Shown here piece by piece: positions 6,223 through 7,149 of a stretch of 7,149 bases of DNA. The DNA lies in contig JARGNS010000192.1 in assembly GCA_029213105.1 (NCBI GenBank), positions 1 through 7,149 on the forward strand, written 5' to 3'. Position 1 is the first letter of the stretch. Each line of letters opens with the position of its first letter. Position numbers and translations under genes: made by a program. The stretch comes from Planctomycetota bacterium (GTDB taxonomy: Bacteria > Planctomycetota > PLA2 > JAEUHO01). A model generated the notes under the pieces. That model saw only the letters and a program-made list of their open reading frames with translations, made no database searches and was not told the origin of the DNA.

Positions 6223-6923
6223 TACCTGGTGGTTGCTCCGGCGTCGACCGGACGCGGCGCCCGGACGCCGCCGCCCCGGGCGAGCCAGGCCCGCCAACGC
6301 GACACCGCCGCGAGGCGATCCTCCGGCTTGCCGTCGGGCACGAAGCCCATGGTGTTGCCGGTGCGCTCACGCAGGACGAGGATCGCGCGGGCCCGCACGA
6401 GCGGGTCGGCGTTCTCCAGCGCATCGATCATGAAGGGCAGGCCGCGCGGGTCCCCCATGCGGAGCATGGACGTCGCCGCCTCGTAGCGCAGCTGCTCGTG
6501 CGGACTGGTCACGGCCTGGGCCAGCGCGTCGAGCGAGCGCGGGTCCTGGATCATGCCGAGCGTGTAGGCCGACATCACGGCCACCCCCGTCTGGTGGCTG
6601 CTCAGGTTCGCCATCATCTGCGGCACGGCCGGCTCGCCGTACGCCACGAGCTTGCGCGCGATCTCCGCCCACTGATGCGGCGCGGCGCCCTCGACGCGGG
6701 CAAACAGATCGCGGATGTCCTGTTGGGCGGCGCGTGTCCCCAAGTAGAAGTCGCGGCCCTGCTTGGCACGCGCCTCGGCGGCGGCCTTCTGCTCGGGCGT
6801 CGGCTCGGGGGCCTTGGGCTGACGGCTCGGGCTCTTGCAGCCCCCCACCACGAGGGCCAGGGCCAACGCGAGCCCGAGGCACGCGGCGGCGATCGGTCGG
6901 GAGGCCTGGTTGGACGTGCGCAT
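6222..6923 (-). CDS. HEAT-repeat lipoprotein with Trp-containing C-terminal tail
   Basis: From the ATG at 6923 the product has 233 residues. The signal peptide ends in VVGGC with Cys29 as the lipidated residue. A Pro/Ala/Glu-rich linker (about 31-55) leads into helical HEAT-type repeats at about 82-188: a helix pair around KLVAYGEPAVPQMMANL, one around AYTLGMIQDPRSLDALAQAV, and one around ATSMLRMGDPRGLPFMIDAL, then NADPLVRARAILVLRERTG. The repeats are followed by GFVPDGKPEDR (193-203) and a WRAW motif (210-213), the ending typical of planctomycete HEAT proteins and shared in outline with the small membrane protein at 1426-1941. HEAT solenoids bind proteins; no catalytic motif is seen. The start was chosen because GAGGA lies four bases upstream and the signal peptide begins there; the longer open frame to 7040 would overlap the upstream gene. 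The gap to that gene is 11 bp and the stop overlaps the next start by one base. Confidence 0.87.
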   Translation of the reverse strand: MRTSNQASRPIAAACLGLALALALVVGGCKSPSRQPKAPEPTPEQKAAAEARAKQGRDFYLGTRAAQQDIRDLFARVEGAAPHQWAEIARKLVAYGEPAVPQMMANLSSHQTGVAVMSAYTLGMIQDPRSLDALAQAVTSPHEQLRYEAATSMLRMGDPRGLPFMIDALENADPLVRARAILVLRERTGNTMGFVPDGKPEDRLAAVSRWRAWLARGGGVRAPRPVDAGATTR

Positions 6924-6927
6924 GGGT

Positions 6928-6932
6928 TCCTC
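6928..6932 (-). promoter_or_regulatory. Shine-Dalgarno site (GAGGA) for the HEAT lipoprotein
   Basis: On the minus strand GAGGA is followed by four bases and the ATG at 6923-6921. It lies in the 11-bp gap after the upstream TGA and decides the start against a longer open frame. Confidence 0.7.
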
Positions 6933-6934
6933 GC

Positions 6935-7149
6935 TCAGGAGCCGGCAGTGGCCCCACCCGGAGAATCGGACGCCGGAGCGTCCGGCTTGGCCCCGAGTCG
7001 GTCGAGAACAAGGAGGATACATGCCCCGAGGAGGAGCCACGGCGCCAGCGGCACCCCGCGCGGGGGCCGTCCGGCGGGCGCGCGCGCGCCGGCGGCCCGG
7101 CGCCGGCGGCCGCCGGCGGCCGCCAGGGCCCGCACCCGGGCCGCGTCCG
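6935..7149 (-). CDS. C-terminal end of a membrane-anchored protein, possibly a VWA/BatA-type protein
   Basis: This is the last 71 codons of a gene whose start lies beyond the right edge; the frame is open to the window end, so the GTG at 7135 need not be the start. The visible part reads DAARVRALAAAGGRR, an Arg/Ala/Pro-rich stretch, then one TM helix (PLAPWLLLGACILLVLDRLG), then a short Ser/Gly/Asp tail ending AGS. A pattern of 'ALAxxxGG' followed by a charged linker and a Pro-Leu-x-Pro-Trp-Leu-Leu-Leu helix with a trailing Asp is what I recall from the C-termini of large planctomycete VWA or glutamine-amidotransferase-like membrane proteins. That assignment is an inference from a short tail. 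It is the first visible gene of the minus-strand operon, 11 bp before the HEAT lipoprotein. Confidence 0.6.
   Translation of the reverse strand, partial: DAARVRALAAAGGRRRRAAGARAPAGRPPRGVPLAPWLLLGACILLVLDRLGAKPDAPASDSPGGATAGS
7079..7125. repeat. Extreme-GC low-complexity tract with a tandem 10-mer
   Basis: A CG dinucleotide run (about 7079-7089) is followed by CGCCGGCGGC twice in tandem (7101-7110 and 7111-7120) and a partial third copy. It encodes an Ala/Gly/Arg-rich linker before the TM helix of the right-edge gene. Composition alone could explain it. Confidence 0.6.

Noticed and set aside
5575..6486. 303-codon plus-strand open frame opposite the TPR and HEAT genes
   Set aside because: It spans two real genes in antisense, including their overlap, and has no recognisable features.
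1..7149. A defence island, CRISPR array, mobile element or biosynthetic cluster
   Set aside because: I found no spaced repeats, transposase, integrase, nuclease, helicase, methylase, or NRPS/PKS-like motifs on either strand. The clan CD peptidase alone might suggest a gasdermin or caspase-like defence pair, but it is a C25 exported lipoprotein and no pore-forming partner is adjacent.

Overview
The window is very GC-rich and gene-dense. It carries seven protein-coding genes (five complete, one cut at each end) and no RNA genes, insertion sequences, CRISPR arrays or phage genes that I can see. The gene style points to an uncultured Planctomycetota-like bacterium: HEAT-repeat proteins ending in a Thr-Gly plus Trp-rich tail, a C25 (gingipain-type) peptidase, many lipoproteins, and a C-terminally anchored membrane protein at the right edge. 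This is inferred from gene style only. A myxobacterium or another GC-rich diderm is not excluded. The abundance of lipoproteins and a long-chain polyprenyl diphosphate synthase fit a respiring diderm.

Layout, left to right. At 1-122 (minus) is the start of a Sec-exported protein that runs off the left edge, followed by a 240 bp intergenic stretch holding its likely promoter. At 363-1379 (minus) is a long-chain polyprenyl diphosphate synthase, preceded on the same strand by a small two-TM protein with a HEAT-like tail (1426-1941, TTG start). These two are probably co-transcribed. A compact 68 bp divergent gap (1942-2009) contains a perfect 8-bp inverted repeat that overlaps the ribosome binding site of the next gene. 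At 2010-4406 (plus), the only plus-strand gene encodes a large C25-family cysteine peptidase predicted to be a lipoprotein. It meets the next gene tail to tail with 2 bp between the stop codons.

From the right edge back to 4409, four minus-strand genes form a tight operon: the C-terminus of a membrane-anchored protein (6935 to the edge), a HEAT-repeat lipoprotein (6222-6923), a TPR protein that is probably a lipoprotein (5038-6222), and a small helical lipoprotein (4409-5041). The gaps are 11 bp, a 1-bp TAGTG overlap and a 4-bp ATGA overlap, so the products are probably made together and may act in one envelope complex.

How the genes relate: the synthase supplies the isoprenoid tail for respiratory quinone. 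The other genes look like cell-envelope proteins built from helical repeats (HEAT, TPR) plus a surface or periplasmic protease. No clear new defence or mobile system is visible. The points most worth a second look are the hairpin that could mask the peptidase RBS, the lipoprotein operon of unknown function, and a poly-G tract inside the small membrane gene.
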